Shown here: positions 12,633-24,740 of the stretch, one piece after another
How the letters are laid out: the number at the start of each line of letters is the position of its first letter
Numbering within the stretch: the first letter of the stretch is position 1
Source of the DNA: Trissonchulus latispiculum
Taxonomy: Eukaryota > Nematoda > Enoplea > Enoplida > Ironidae
Reading direction: 5' to 3'
Assembly: GCA_030248195.1 (NCBI GenBank)
Contig: JASAND010019749.1
Location: 17,191 to 81,190 of the forward strand
DNA length: 64,000 nt
Made by a program: the position numbers and the translations under genes
The notes under the pieces: model-generated
What the model was told of the DNA's origin: nothing
The model's input: the letters and a program-made list of their open reading frames with translations, nothing else
Database searches by the model: none

Positions 12633-12910
12633 GTATTATTCACTTGAAATCACTATTTTTCGTTAAAAAACGTCCGAAAAACATTGGTGTTTTGCTAAGA
12701 AATTGCTGTTTTTCGTTAAGAATCTGCAAAAACTCGCTTAAAAATCGATTTTAAAAGTACTCATAGGAAAAATTGCTGCCACAAGAGGTACCCAAATTTG
12801 CTTCCACAAGGGTCAGTGAAATTTAACCTCCCGTTCAGGTATGCCCATGGCTCATGCTTCAATTCGACCAAATTATCATAGCTTTACTTTAATTGATTTT
12901 GCTGTTTAAG

Positions 12911-15900
12911 GTAAGCTACCCCATTTACTACGATTACGATGATGACATTGGAAACCGGTTGGAAGAAGTCCTCTACTTAGCTCAATCCACAAATCATGTT
13001 GAAAAGTTCCAAAGAATGGAATTGGCTCCGGCGAAACCGAGAATCTTGACCGATTCAATGTCCTCAGTGACGTTGGAAAAGGCCAAGTTAGAAGCTCCTG
13101 ACGATGCTGAAATATACGGCAGTACCTATTCCTACATCTATCTTACAGGAAAAATGAACATCAGGTAGTTTCTCCATTTGCTGTTCAGACTTCAGACGTC
13201 TAGTTCTTAGCTCATTAAATCTAACAATATAAATATTGAATATTTAAATTTTGTAGAACCGGTGCGGGGGCCTAGTTTATTTTAATTTTCCGTTTTTATA
13301 TTGCTTTCAGACAGTCCCAAGAAGTTGGACAGTTGAAAAATGTACTGTTTGCCTTTCGTCACTCTCGTGCATCGATTGAGGGTAATTTCACCCTGGACAT
13401 AACATCAAAAATCGATTTATGGGATTTGAGTGACCTGACACTCTGTTCAAACGACGGCTACTTGGGCTCAAAGTCAAGTGTTACAATTCAGGTATTAATT
13501 ACAATCTTTAATTAAAGTAACAAAAGGATATTTCAGATCTTTTTAGTGGAATTAGTGTAATTACATACATGAATTGTCTGCAAAAGATTGAATGTTTTCT
13601 GAGTTACATTTCTGTAAATTGTAGACTTGCTGCGCAACGTAGCCAATTGTGTTACTAGATGCGGGTTTTCTGCATTAGCACTGTAAAAATAGTGTGCAAA
13701 ACATTGGTCAAATATATATTTGTCAAAATTTCTGAAGCTAGAAAAAGTGTCTTTCGATTCATGGTATATTATGCTTAAATTATGTATTATCTCTTCGAGA
13801 ACAGAGAGATCATTTCTTTCTGCATTAGCAGTCTGTTTTGCTTTCCACGTTCTTCAGCTCATACAGTGCTGACTTGCTACTGAAGAAATTGTCGAATCTC
13901 GAAACCAAACTCAATAGTCATAGTCATAATAGCATTAAGTTAACCGGGTTTGAAGTTGCAAGAACACATTAGAAACATGCTTAATTTATTTATACATAAA
14001 TTAGAAACGGTGCCTTTCAAAAGAAAAGATCTAGTATCGAGTACACACAAATCATGCAGTTTGTATTTTAAAGCATTGTTCATACGTATTCACGCAAAAA
14101 TGCATCTTTCTCGAGTAGACTCTGTAGAAGAACCCTCTCTGAGCAAATTTAAACTACCAACTGCGCTGAAGCGCGTCAGAAAAAATGAAAATCTACGTAT
14201 ACTATACATTAAAAATATGCAATTCATTTCTTGCTAATGAGTATCATTTGAAGCTACAAATTCAAATTATTAACAATCAAAGTTTAGTCAGTGGAAACTG
14301 AACAATACCGACGAAGCCGGAAAATTTATGGAAATTTCAGTTCTAAAACCTATTTTTTGGGCAATTTTCTTACCCTTTGTGGGAGCAATTTCGGGACCTC
14401 TTGTGAGCGACTTCGCCGAGTGGGGAAATTCCTCCCACCCTTTCGCCCCCTTGCCCGCCTGTGGCCATGGGTAAGGTGATGCAGGAAAATTTGATTGCAA
14501 TCCTACAATATGTAGGTTTGTACCAGAGTTGGTACCATTTTGGCGACCCGCCCCACCCCGCTACACTCAAGCTGGTACCTGCCCAGTGACCCGCAATACC
14601 CGCAAGATACCCGCAAGATTTTTCTGATGTTATATGATAAAACCGATTAACTGTTGTATCTTGTTTATGTGAATGTTATTTTCCCTGTGTACATCGCTTC
14701 TTATCCCTAAAAATAAACATTATAAAATCTGTTGTTTAGGAACATTCGTCTCTAATCATCGAATGCGTTCCATTGGCTCAGAGGCCGGCAGAAGGAATTC
14801 CCACTCTTTTGCTCACAACAGCCAACATCATATATATTTCAGACTTCTCCGCTTTTCGTTCCAATGGACTTGCGGTGCGGTTTATGATTATGGTAGCATA
14901 GTTGAAATATGTTGTAAACCACTTTGAAACTCTGGCAGAAAATTTTTTAAAGTCACATGAATTTTTCCTTAATTTGTTGACGAGTATACACGCGATAAGT
15001 CGATTTTGTGTTTTCATAACAGAATTAGATATGTGTCAAGAATAACTTAACGCGTGTCTGTCAAGTTTCAAAAACTATAACCGTTATTTATTTCTAGTTA
15101 ATTTTGGTAACGCTTAGTGTGTTCCATTTAATTTCTGCCTTATAAAAATAATGCAGTCTTGGTCTAATCAGCAATATGTATCTGTAAACAGAATCCAAAC
15201 GAATGAAAAATGGTGTACCCAGTCAATTATAAAGTCTAAGAGCCGTGTTCTTAAACTTTTCAGATCTTCGACAGAAATTCAGAACTGCATGTGTTTGGAC
15301 GATCACTGCTAGAAATGGAGAAGTCTGATCTAATACTCATGCAAAACTCTCTTATGCAAATTTCACACGAATCCACGCTAATAGTTAGCAGTAGTTCAAG
15401 ATTAGTAGTGGGTATGTCGAATTTTGATTGGAACATGCTGTTATTAGCACCAAAAATTGGGGTCACACTTTAACTAGGGATAGCGCTTAGGCTATAGGAA
15501 GGAAGACCCCTCAAAATTGGATGTTCTGTAAAAGGACTAGAAAACTTTTACTGCGGATTTAGGCCTGAATTTTGGTCAAGATCTGCTAAAATTTGTGTCT
15601 AGCAAATTTTAGGGTTCTGCCAGCAGAACGGCCCTCCGCGATTTGTTACAGATACAAGGGCAGACAAAATTGAGCCCAAATTCAGTATACATGACCCCTC
15701 AAGAATCAGTGTCTTCGTTAATGACATCACACTCACTGGTCAATTTTTCCTATCTCTAACAAAATTTGGCACCCTTCTCATTACATAAAAGACGAGAAAA
15801 AATGGATGTGGTGTTGAACCATGGGGATGGAACCTAACCTCTCTTAATTATTAAGAGAAGTAAGGATTAGTTAATTCTCTATGGTCCCCATTGATGCGGG

Positions 15901-16348
15901 GCGGTAGGTGTCAAAGGACAACTGGAATTGCCAGTAATTTTCTCTCTTTCCCCTGTGTGTAATAGGCATTCAGTATTTAAGAACGAGAGTTTTCCAAAGC
16001 AGTAAACTGTGACTTGTAACATAGTTCTTGCATTCTTAAAGGTGCCACCAAAAGTGCCACCTATTAATATTGGACAATACTTTTGTTTCAGCACATAACA
16101 TTATTTGGCGTCTTCCGCCAAGATCTTTTGTCCGACTAGCGCCGGATTTGGCGTGCGTAATTGCTGGAAATCTGACAATGCAGGACGTCCCTGCAGCATC
16201 TCCTGTACAGTTGCTGATAACAGGAAATGACGAAGCTCTGGGCATAGTCTGTCGAATGAGATGGGAAGTCAAAAAACTGATGGAAAAAATTTCCTCTCGC
16301 TATTCCACAATAGAACTACTTGACATTGAAAGTTCATTTATTGGTTAA
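12911..16348 (+). CDS. Four-exon host gene, 3' part; beta-solenoid-like protein
   Basis: Exons 12911-13164, 13311-13491, 15264-15411 and 16092-16348 each have GT donors and AG acceptors with T-rich tracts (TTGCTTTCAG, AACTTTTCAG, TTTTGTTTCA-G). Their phases (2, 0, 1) join without a stop into about 279 codons ending TAA at 16346-16348. Agreement of all phases is strong evidence for a real gene. I do not recognise the protein. Exons 2-3 show a recurring S-x-L/V-x-I pattern at roughly 8-10-residue spacing (NFTLDI, SKIDLWD, SSVTIQI, STLIVSS), typical of stacked beta-strand coils. The first visible exon begins KVSYPIYYDYDDD-like and lacks an initiator, so 5' exons lie upstream, perhaps outside the repeat-filled 7-12 kb. 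Intron 2 carries the inverted R2 copy. The role and location are unknown. Confidence 0.7.
14297..14640 (-). repeat. Dispersed repeat R2, inverted copy inside intron 2
   Basis: Inverted counterpart of 11675-12005. It lies between exons 2 and 3 of the host gene, so the two copies could base-pair in a transcript spanning both. Confidence 0.8.
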
Positions 16349-17200
16349 TCCTTTATTTTCTGTAAATATTTTTGTTTCTTCCTATGCTGCTGAATCTTGG
16401 TAAAATCATAGTGTTTGTTGCTTTACGTAACAACTTGATAATAATGTTTGCAATATTGAAAACCATTAATTGAAATTATAAGTATGTATTTACCTTAAAT
16501 GGTAGTCTGTTTAAATTACATTACGTAATACAGTTTGTCTTAAGGCTTGTTAGTCTCATTTCATAAATTGGATTGAACGGATTAACTTACTTTAATCGTT
16601 TCATGAATACGCCTACGGATTAAACTGCTTAAAGTTTAATGCAGGAATTAAGCTGGCCAATTTAAGCCGATAATTGAAAACCTACTCATAAAATACTGAC
16701 GGATTAAAAGTTTAGTATGCGACGTATAGTAGCAGTCATGAGTATGACGACGTATTAAACATGCAACGGATTAAACATTAATCCACGACGTAATCATAAA
16801 ATAATTACATTTAATCCATTTAATCCTGTAGTTAAAAAACCCACTTTAAATAACTGTAGTTTAGTCCTCGCGAAATTGATGGATTTCATCCGCCTGAATT
16901 AAAAGTAAATTTATAAAATCAGATTGACTTAGGGTAACTTACTCCGTTTAAACTGATTTGTTAAAGTCGCGGTGCTGTTTAATCGGCGATTTTGTGAATG
17001 TTTCTTTTGTATCAGTTTAATCTATTATGTTTATGCGTTTAAGGTACTCCATTTAATTTTTTATGAAAGCCCTTGGTGCTTTTTATATAACCGTGGGGCT
17101 ATAATAGGGAGAGTGAGATACTCAACTCTTCTTAATAGATTAGGTAAGTTTACGATATGCTGGACACACTCATGTCGAAATCTCGCGGGTTATAACGCTT
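16349..17200. other. 3' flank of host gene; GGATTAA-rich cluster
   Basis: GGATTAA occurs near 16577, 16614, 16699 and 16777, with inverted TTAATCC near 16785-16825. This could be a diverged small repeat or clustered binding sites. No AATAAA was seen close to the stop codon. Confidence 0.35.
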
Positions 17201-17208
17201 ACCGTCGT

Positions 17209-17563
17209 CATATCCGTATGCCACATACGGATATGCGGCAAAAACTATGCTCTGCTCGCTAACGGCCCACCCCCCCCCACCCGCAAATCAGACCCTAGTG
17301 ACCTCCCCCCCGCAAATCAGTACCTAGTCGAAACGGGGGTAAGCTCACTCGCTCTAGGTTTACGTGCTTAAGCTCGAAAACACAAGCAGTGTGTTACAGA
17401 ATTTTGAGCCTGCTTTGAGCATTAGAACACAAACATACCGCACAAAATTCTTTGAAGTGATGGGTCTAATTTGCGGGGGGGGGGGCCGTTAGCATGCAGA
17501 GTATAGTTTTTGCTCTGATAACAGAATGTGCATTGTGGTACACTCTTATATTATGTACTCTTG
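17209..17563. mobile_element. Palindromic MITE, CAAGAG family, left terminus altered
   Basis: The right end is canonical (ATTATGTACTCTTG at 17550-17563) and the interior has the family poly-C/poly-G arms (17268-17310, 17476-17486). The left end reads CATATCCGTATGCC, not CAAGAGTACATAAT. The flanks CCGTCGT (17202-17208) and CCGTCGC (17564-17570) still look like a 7-bp duplication. Confidence 0.75.
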
Positions 17564-17703
17564 CCGTCGCTAACAAATGTTTACCATGCGTTTGAACTAA
17601 AAATCTGATTGTCTACCTCACTGCAAAACAGCCCCACGAGACATCAAATCAGAGAAACCGGAAAAACATCTCTCGTAAGCAATTTTTGAGGCAATTTTAA
17701 CTT

Positions 17704-17863
17704 GGGGCTTTTCAAGAAAGGGTAGAATAGAGTTAAAATGAACTCGACCCTTTTCATGAAAGAGTTAAAAGAGAGAAAGTCAAGCTTGAGTGGAGTTAAA
17801 GCGAGTTAAAACAGTTAATTTTGACTCTACTCTACTCTACTCTACCCTTTTTTGAAAAGGTCC
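17704..17863. mobile_element. Small palindromic element with GGCTTTTCAAGAAAGGGT end
   Basis: A 160-bp foldback. The left end GGGCTTTTCAAGAAAGGGTA matches the right end TACCCTTTTTTGAAAAGG inverted. The interior is rich in GAGTTAAA and a CTCTA pentamer run (17825-17846). A related half-element lies near 32125-32200. Confidence 0.65.
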
Positions 17864-18330
17864 TAAGAGTAGATAAAAGCAAATCTTCATGGGAGTCAAC
17901 AATTATTCGGTACTGTCACGATTCCGATTAGTAGCTTTCTCGACAGTTTTCCTTAATCCCGATGGGATAATAGAGGCAATTCTACTGGCTAGGTACACTG
18001 AAATAATGTCAGTCTCACCGATATCAGCCTAATAAAAAATCCAAGAGTTTGAAAATCGACATAAAACAGCTTTCAAGTATTATAAGGTCGAGAAACGTAT
18101 TATTTAATGATCCATAATTGAAATAGGCTGGCTCTGGCAACTTAGTGGAATTATGTTGACCTTGGAGTCTCCAGGGAGTTGCAATTTCCTACCATCATTG
18201 ATAGTTATCAGATTGTAATGTACAAATTCATGATTGTCTGAAAAGTAAACCAAATTAATCAATTAATAATAATTAATAATAATTAATTAAATTATCTCAG
18301 AAAATGTACAAATATTGTAAATAAAGGTAG
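17864..18330. other. AT-rich intergenic DNA
   Basis: No gene or repeat recognised apart from a short TTAATTAATAATAATTAATA-type simple tract near 18258-18290. Confidence 0.35.
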
Positions 18331-18740
18331 AAGTACAGAAGTAGAGGTTTTTTAGAAATCGATTTTTATAAGCTAAGGTTAAAATCAAATTATAGCAAAA
18401 ACTTGGAAAGCTTAATTAGCCCGATAAACTTAAAAAATTGAGCCAATTACAGTGTAACCGTCTGTACATAGTCTTGCATCCGCTGTAAGGAACGATTTAC
18501 TTCAACATACATAACTAGCAAGAATGCACAGACTACTCTACTCTTTTATAATGCAGCATTCTACTAAAGAATGCTAACATTATAATCACGTCATTAAGCT
18601 ATATAAACTAGGTTTCCACTTTCCCCTATAGAACAAGTAAAAAACTAAAATGAGTAATATTTGTATAGACGGTTTTAAAACTAAACTTTAAATAATAATA
18701 ATAATAATAATAATTATTATTATTATTATTATTATTATAT
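18330..18740 (+). repeat. Dispersed repeat with AAT/ATT tail, copy 1
   Basis: The sequence from about 18340 (TTTTTATAAGCTAAGGTTAA) through AAACTTTAAATAATAATAAT recurs at 30895-31317 and, inverted, at 53738-54190. A short extra copy sits near 53250-53340. All copies adjoin an (AAT)n/(ATT)n tract, which here is 18690-18738 and self-complementary. This is a dispersed element with a microsatellite-like 3' end. Confidence 0.75.
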
Positions 18741-18941
18741 CAATACACTATTATCTTAATTATAATAACAATAATAATGCTAAACCACTACGCTAAGGTT
18801 GTAGTACTTTGTGCCTTCAGACTTGTAGTAACCTTTATTCCTCGAGAAAGTGTAGGAGAACTCGACAAATCTGATCTAAACTTGGCGTTATTTTGCGGAG
18901 AAATTCTATGGTGTGATTGTTTGACTAAAAAATTGCTGTGT

Positions 18942-19160
18942 TTAAGGTGGTGATTCCTTTTGGGCACAAATTGTTGGTTGGCGGCGCAAATTAGGATGAA
19001 ATTTGGCGAAACTTTCCGAAATACGTTCTTTTAGCGTTCTAACACCCTCCGCGCAATCCCGGTTCAAAAATTCGAGATTTCCGACCAGGGCGGTTTTTCC
19101 CAAATTCAGAAAGCTTGGCGGCAGCTATACAGTTATGACTATATTTAATAGCCGTAAAGG
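18942..19160. mobile_element. Truncated copy of the TTAA element left end
   Basis: It begins TTAAGGTGGTGATTCCTTTT like 9758 and stays similar for about 210 bp. No matching right end is present downstream, so the copy is broken. Confidence 0.7.
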
Positions 19161-19299
19161 AGTTATTTGAAAGACGCATTTGCAAAAGTTTGTTATTGCA
19201 AAAACTGTCTAACCTGCCTTGGAATCTCGAAACCGTACTCCTTTGCCGAAATGCATGGCGCTTTTCCATGACTAGCATCTCAGATTCTAGGGCCCGGAC

Positions 19300-20430
19300 G
19301 AATAACCCGGCAGTAGTCGACTAGTCCTATGATCCGTTTACGCGGTAACCTGGTTATTCTGAAATTTCAAAACTGCAGCTAAAATAACTAAATGAATATA
19401 TTTAATAGGGTTGAAATGTAATTTAGTACAGTTTTAGATACAGTTTTCATATCTGAAACTTGAAATTTGTCAAACCAATCCCCAACCAAAAAGTACTTAC
19501 TTACTGCTGCATCAAAAATCGATAAAATGTCAGCCATATTGGGGATTGATATAGAAATAGTCAACGTTGCCGGATTTTCATAGTGAATAGAAAATAAGTA
19601 AAACAAGCAAGATTTTGTGCAAAATGTTAAGTTTTCGCCGGATGAATATTTTATGAAATTATAAACCTGCGGCGCAGTTCATATTTTTCAAAAGTGACTG
19701 CTTAGGTACTGCAAAATTTTCTGCAAAACACCGTGCAGTTATATGTCTATCTATTCTGCTAGATTTGGAAAAATTGGCTTTTATTCTACATTGTTATAAC
19801 AATTTAGATTTTGACCGTTATTTATTAACAGAACATACAAGATTTTGACCGTTATTTATTAACAGAACATACAATTAGCTATCAATGAATTTATCGTGAT
19901 CTGTGATCCCGCAGTGATCTGTGTCAGTTGAAAGGCTTTATTAGTCATGCAGAAGAGAATAAAATTTCCGGTTTGGAATTCTGCAGTCAATTTACACACA
20001 CACATACGTAATTAGCAGAAAACTACCGAAACAGAAATCCACACATAAATCATACAATGTCTATCTTAAACCATTGCACACATGCATTTATGGTAAAATG
20101 CATGTTTAACGAACAAAGTGTGTGCTGGAGCTCGGCTTGAGCAAACTTAAACTACCTGCCGCGCTGAGGCGCAGCAGGAAAAACAGTTTCAACATTTCAA
20201 AATGTCAGGAAACAGGGTTTAGTAGTTGATAATTTGTGCCGCACACAATTTCTTACAAACCAAATTTCCAATGCCCAGTACAAGAAGACGTAGGAAGAAC
20301 TTATTTACAAGAACTTAAAATTTTAAATTTATAAATGCTTATAATTTTTATGCTAAACTAAAAGAAAACCAAAAGAAACTTCGGCTAAACATTATATATC
20401 ATTTGACTGCAAATATAGTTCACTATGGAA
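19300..20430. other. Intergenic; 35-bp tandem duplication and hairpin
   Basis: The block ATTTTGACCGTTATTTATTA with following bases is present twice in tandem (about 19806-19841 and 19842-19876). The hairpin CTGCCGCGCTGAGGCGCAGC at 20156-20178 is a variant of the motif seen at 8201 and 22555. Confidence 0.6.
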
Positions 20431-20439
20431 ATCGAATCT

Positions 20440-22040
20440 AGTGTGTAAAGTTAGTCAAGGAATGGTTAGCGCCCTTTATAGCATTCTGGCTCAGTATCCG
20501 ACTACCACGACGAATCTATTTTTGGATACAATTTCAGATCTAAAATTAAGACTGACCACTAAGACTTCTTACCATTCTTTGCCATACCTTTGCTTTTTAA
20601 TGGTAACATGCAGTTCGGAGTCTTTTCAGGAAACCTCACCCAGGCCCAAAATCCAAACTTGACCAAATTAGCTAAAGCTTGTTATTCCTGCGTTTATAGA
20701 CCACTCAGAGTTCCAAAAGCACTAAATAAATTTATTTCACGCAAACAAAATTCTGTTGATTCGCAAGGGGCGAGGGGCAACGGAATCACATAAACTATTG
20801 TCTCCGTTTTGGTGAAAAGTTGCTTATAAGTGCTTACTATCTTGCAGAACATGAATCTGAGGTTAGTTTTCGATTCAACATTTCATTAGTGAGTATAAGC
20901 TATAAAAGCGTATTTTGTAAACTTTTGAGTTTATAAAGCTATAAAGGAATAAAATTTAAACATAAACTGTTTCAACAGGGATATTAGACCTGACCTGGGG
21001 TTAACGAAACGCAGAACAAAAAACTGGACGGCAGATTCATGTTCACGACTACTACACGATTCGTTGCGTTGCACGCAAACAAAGCGCGCAAATAGCGCTA
21101 AACACTACAACTATAATTAGTTCTATGTTTATTCTACAATACATTTAAATATTTCAACAATTATGATAAATTGATCCAGCATTCGGTATGCCTGCTAATA
21201 TTAAGCCCAACATTTCTTCTAGCCTGAAGCAGAAAGATTTCTTTAGCAAAAGTGTTTACTTAACCTTTTATGCCCGCTGCGGCCATTTGACACAAGTGGT
21301 GATTTTTGGCATCTTATTTTTTGGGACAGGGTCCAGTTGCCGGATGGCAATCTCGGTATTTGCTCCTTTTTCATTTTCTTCAACACGTCCACCCTATTTT
21401 GGGAGAATATTTCGGGACCTGCTTGAAAAAACTAGTTGCTATAGCATTCCCCCCACAATAAAAGTTTTGATGATTTTAAGCCCTGTTCGAGAGCTGCATT
21501 CAAGCAGATCCGAAGCCGGCTGTAGTTCGTCGTTCGAAAAGTCGTTCCACCAGGTGATGTGGGAGGTGATGTGCATTAAAACAACGTATAGTTTACTCCA
21601 TCTTAGAATCAACACTTTCACCTAAAAATTAATTTATTGCTTTTTTGCAATGAAAGTTTAGCAAAATTCGTACTTTTCCCAAATTTGGCTGCTTCTAGTT
21701 TTTGTAGATACATTGGAAACAAAAATGTTGCGTTCAAAAATGTAGAGAATTTAATTCTCTATCGATTGGTGGTAGTCCCATCTCTCTTAGTGCGCTCAGT
21801 CTCAGTAAGTCATGGCATCCAGAAATGTAAAATTGGTCATTTTGAGCCGATTTCCCCGAGAAGTCTTGGGCAGAAGAGGGTTAATGTAAAATTTTTCAAT
21901 AAAAGAAGCCTACGCCAATGTCTGCATAGTCGTCCCTATTTCAACTGATAAGTTGAAGTTACAAATATTTAAGGAACAAGCAATAGTTTTGTGCAAAACT
22001 GATCTAGGCTTTTGCGGAATCCACAAAGGAATTGTTACTT
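20440..22040. other. Stretch with unassigned open frames
   Basis: Plus-strand open frames at 20441-20662 and 21188-21625 (145 codons, the longest here) lack recognisable domains, splice support and homologous copies. They might be host exons or repeat-derived. I do not call them as genes. Confidence 0.25.
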
Positions 22041-22548
22041 GTTAGCAACTATAAACCTGCTGCGAGCAAAGTTGTACAGATTAGGGAAGCGTCGAGAGTG
22101 TTTACTTTGAAAAGCTGTACTGTTTCCTTAAGGACTGTCACTGCCTTCAGCATACAGTGATTTCTTTAATTTGGAATTATACCCTGGACTGCCTACGTAC
22201 GGCACACTAATCAGCCAGCAATCAACTTGCCAATGTAACATGCCAACCGTTATTTGCTATAAAATGCTTTTGTCGAACGTTTGTAGCATTTGACTCATTT
22301 GCTGAAAGTACTTCTTTCAACTTCTTCTATGCATTTTCGTAGTGCCGAAATCTAGGTACTTTGAATTTGATCGAGTTTCTAATTCTCATGCAATTACACA
22401 TGCTAACATTAATGCCTTTTTCTTTTTCTGCACAGACTTAATTTGCATAAGTTCGCGTTCATCGAATTACAGGTGTAGCATGTGTGTTTTATAGGAGAGC
22501 CTATGAATATCACAGCATGTGTGTTTAATGCCTTTTAAAACCGATTAT

Positions 22549-22588
22549 AGTAGACCTGCTGCGCCGAGGCGCAGCAGGAAAAATTATT
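22549..22588. repeat. Hairpin GACCTGCTGCGCCGAGGCGC with A-rich tail
   Basis: A perfect stem CTGCTGCGCC/GGCGCAGCAG is followed by GGAAAAA. The bases before it (AAAACCGATTATAGTAGACC) match the complement of 8220-8243, so the copies at 8.2 and 22.5 kb are the same element in opposite orientation. It could be the end of a rolling-circle or other element, but no full element was delimited. Confidence 0.6.
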
Positions 22589-22718
22589 CGGCTCTTGACT
22601 ATATGTGCCAAATTTCAGTACATAATTTAGGTAAGCACAAATATTGCAGAAATATTATATAGAATACTTAGAAAGTTTTCACAGAATGGGCCAAAATATA
22701 GCGATTAGTGCATATTTT

Positions 22719-23079
22719 CAAGAGTGCATACAGCTACGCTCTTATTTAAGTTTAAATAAAAGAAATTTTTAAAGAAAGATTCTTGTGGAAGAAAGAAAGA
22801 ATCTTTCAAAAGAAAGAAGGAAAACAGAAAGTTAACACAAAGGTCAACTGTGATTTATCCCCGGCCTCCTTCCCTGAGTGCATTTGTTGCACACTGCTTT
22901 TGCTTAAACGTGTTCGCCGTAATCAAAATTTGACCTTTACTTTAATGTGTCTATTTTGAAAGAAGAGTGAAAGAAATATTATTGTGAAAGAAAGAAATAA
23001 ACATTATTTTGAAAGGTTCTTTCTTTATACTTAAATAAGAGCGTAGCTGTAATACATATATATGTATTATGTACTCTTG
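22719..23079. mobile_element. Palindromic MITE, CAAGAG family, with GAAAGA-rich interior
   Basis: Starts CAAGAGTGCATACAGC and ends ATTATGTACTCTTG. Both sides carry ATATTTT (22712-22718, 23080-23086), a perfect 7-bp duplication. The interior lacks the poly-G/poly-C arms and is purine-rich (GAAAGAAAG). Confidence 0.85.
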
Positions 23080-23086
23080 ATATTTT

Positions 23087-24010
23087 CAAGTGAATCAATT
23101 AAAATTAGCAGTTTATTGCGTCAATTTGTTTGTTTGTGTAGTTGCAAGATTTATGTCAAAATTTCAATAAATTCACAGTTTCTTAACAGCGTCTGTCAAC
23201 TGTATTTTGACAGACGCTTTAATTACCCAGGCCAGTCCTGCGTGATTAACGAATTCCGTGGCCAGGCCTGCGAAATTCATTAATTCTGCAACAGTTGCGT
23301 TCCGCTGTTAGTCCGTTCCGCCGGCGCCATTCCGCTGTGATAGACCTATTAGACTGACCGACCAGCACAGAAGCCGTACACAGGACTGACTGCATTGAGT
23401 CTGGGGGCTGCCATAGTGACTACAAAATCACGTGTCACTCTCCTAGCCAATGAAATTGCAACATTTCAGTAATAACAAATTTTGAAACAAATCCAGTATA
23501 TGCGTGATGTAGCTTTGCCAATATAGTGACAATTGTACGAAATTAACTTTTTTCAACTAGAAATTGTGAACTATAGAAGAACTTTAAAACGAAATTAGAT
23601 ATATATTTTAACTGCCAACAGATTTTGATAAAGAATCTTTTAATAATAAAATAAAGTGCACAGTACAGCATCTCTGTCCTATTGAACATCTACATCTGTG
23701 TAATATGTTACAACGTATTTCGGCGCAATTAAGCTTTATTTTGTTATCTTATTCTTTTGTCAAATAAATGTTTGTGGCATCTAGCTAAGATCCGATTCAT
23801 GGGAACACCGTTTTCATATTAAACTTCAAAAGGTATAGATAACGTGACAGTAATGAAAAATGTCACAAAGTTATTCTGTTTAAAGAAGTTTTCGTATCTT
23901 AAAGTTATGTAGCCGATCTTTGCTTCTTGATGTTTCATATAAATTTCTTTACAATAAAATAGATGTATGGATGTTAGCGAAAATAATTCATTTCAATTTA
24001 AAAGTGTTAA
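23087..24010. other. AT-rich stretch without genes
   Basis: Nothing recognised. A segment near 23200-23340 with CGCTTT/CCGCTG motifs is less AT-rich but has no frame support. Confidence 0.35.
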
Positions 24011-24019
24011 CATATTCAT

Positions 24020-24652
24020 TGCACATACTGATGTTAACGGTCGAATTGGTCATGGTATAGATGTGCATTGCATAGTGATCGACTCATTTTGGACTATCCC
24101 GCAATTATGATACAGCAGTTCTTTCATATCTGATCCCGTCGGTAGTCCAGTTAAAAATCATTGTATCATTGATGCAGACTGCTCGTGAAACTAATTGTAA
24201 ATTTAAAAGGGAATTGGGTTGAATTCCAAAGCTGCTTGCATTCACTTGGTCGTGTGGCATTTCTCCAACAGTTCCTTTAATTAGAATTAAGCTAGATTGC
24301 ACAGACCGATATTGATGGTCGAATTTGTCGTATTGTTGACATGCATTATGATCGAGCTAGTTCTCGCTATAGCACAATTGTGGTAAATAGGGATAACACT
24401 TCTTTCATAAGTTGCGCCATCCATACAGTAGTCCAATTCAGTGTCAGATTTTCATTCATGCAATTATCGTTGGTAAGTGGAATTATATGCACAGATAGAA
24501 CGGCATTAGGAGGAATGTTGAATATGTTCACGCTGAGTTCATGGTGGAGCATTTGTCCAACACTTCCTTTAATTAAAATTAGGCTAGATTGGATTAGATT
24601 AGATTCAATTAGACTAATAACATTTATCATTAATATATCACCAGACGACATC
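24020..24652 (-). pseudogene. Two tandem diverged copies of a coding-like unit
   Basis: Two units of about 280 bp (24024-24302 and 24305-24590) are diverged at DNA level. On the minus strand they preserve the same peptide landmarks: an SLILIKG-[TS]-VG-[EQ]-M start, an I-x-PN-[SA] segment, an NWTT near the end and a TNST-[VI]-NI segment in a neighbouring frame. Preserved amino acids with drifted bases indicate a formerly coding repeat, perhaps an N-glycosylated extracellular domain. Frame changes between landmarks mean the present copy is probably decayed. The family is not recognised. Confidence 0.45.
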
Positions 24653-24740
24653 TGGACTAACAGTAAAACTCTGCAAGCGCGACTGGTTTACTATAACGCA
24701 GACAAGCCCAACTAAAGTGACGCAAATAACAGACTGCTGA

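Noticed and set aside
21188..21625. 145-codon plus-strand open frame
   Set aside because: No recognisable domain, unusual composition, no paralogue and no splice sites. Kept only as an unassigned stretch.
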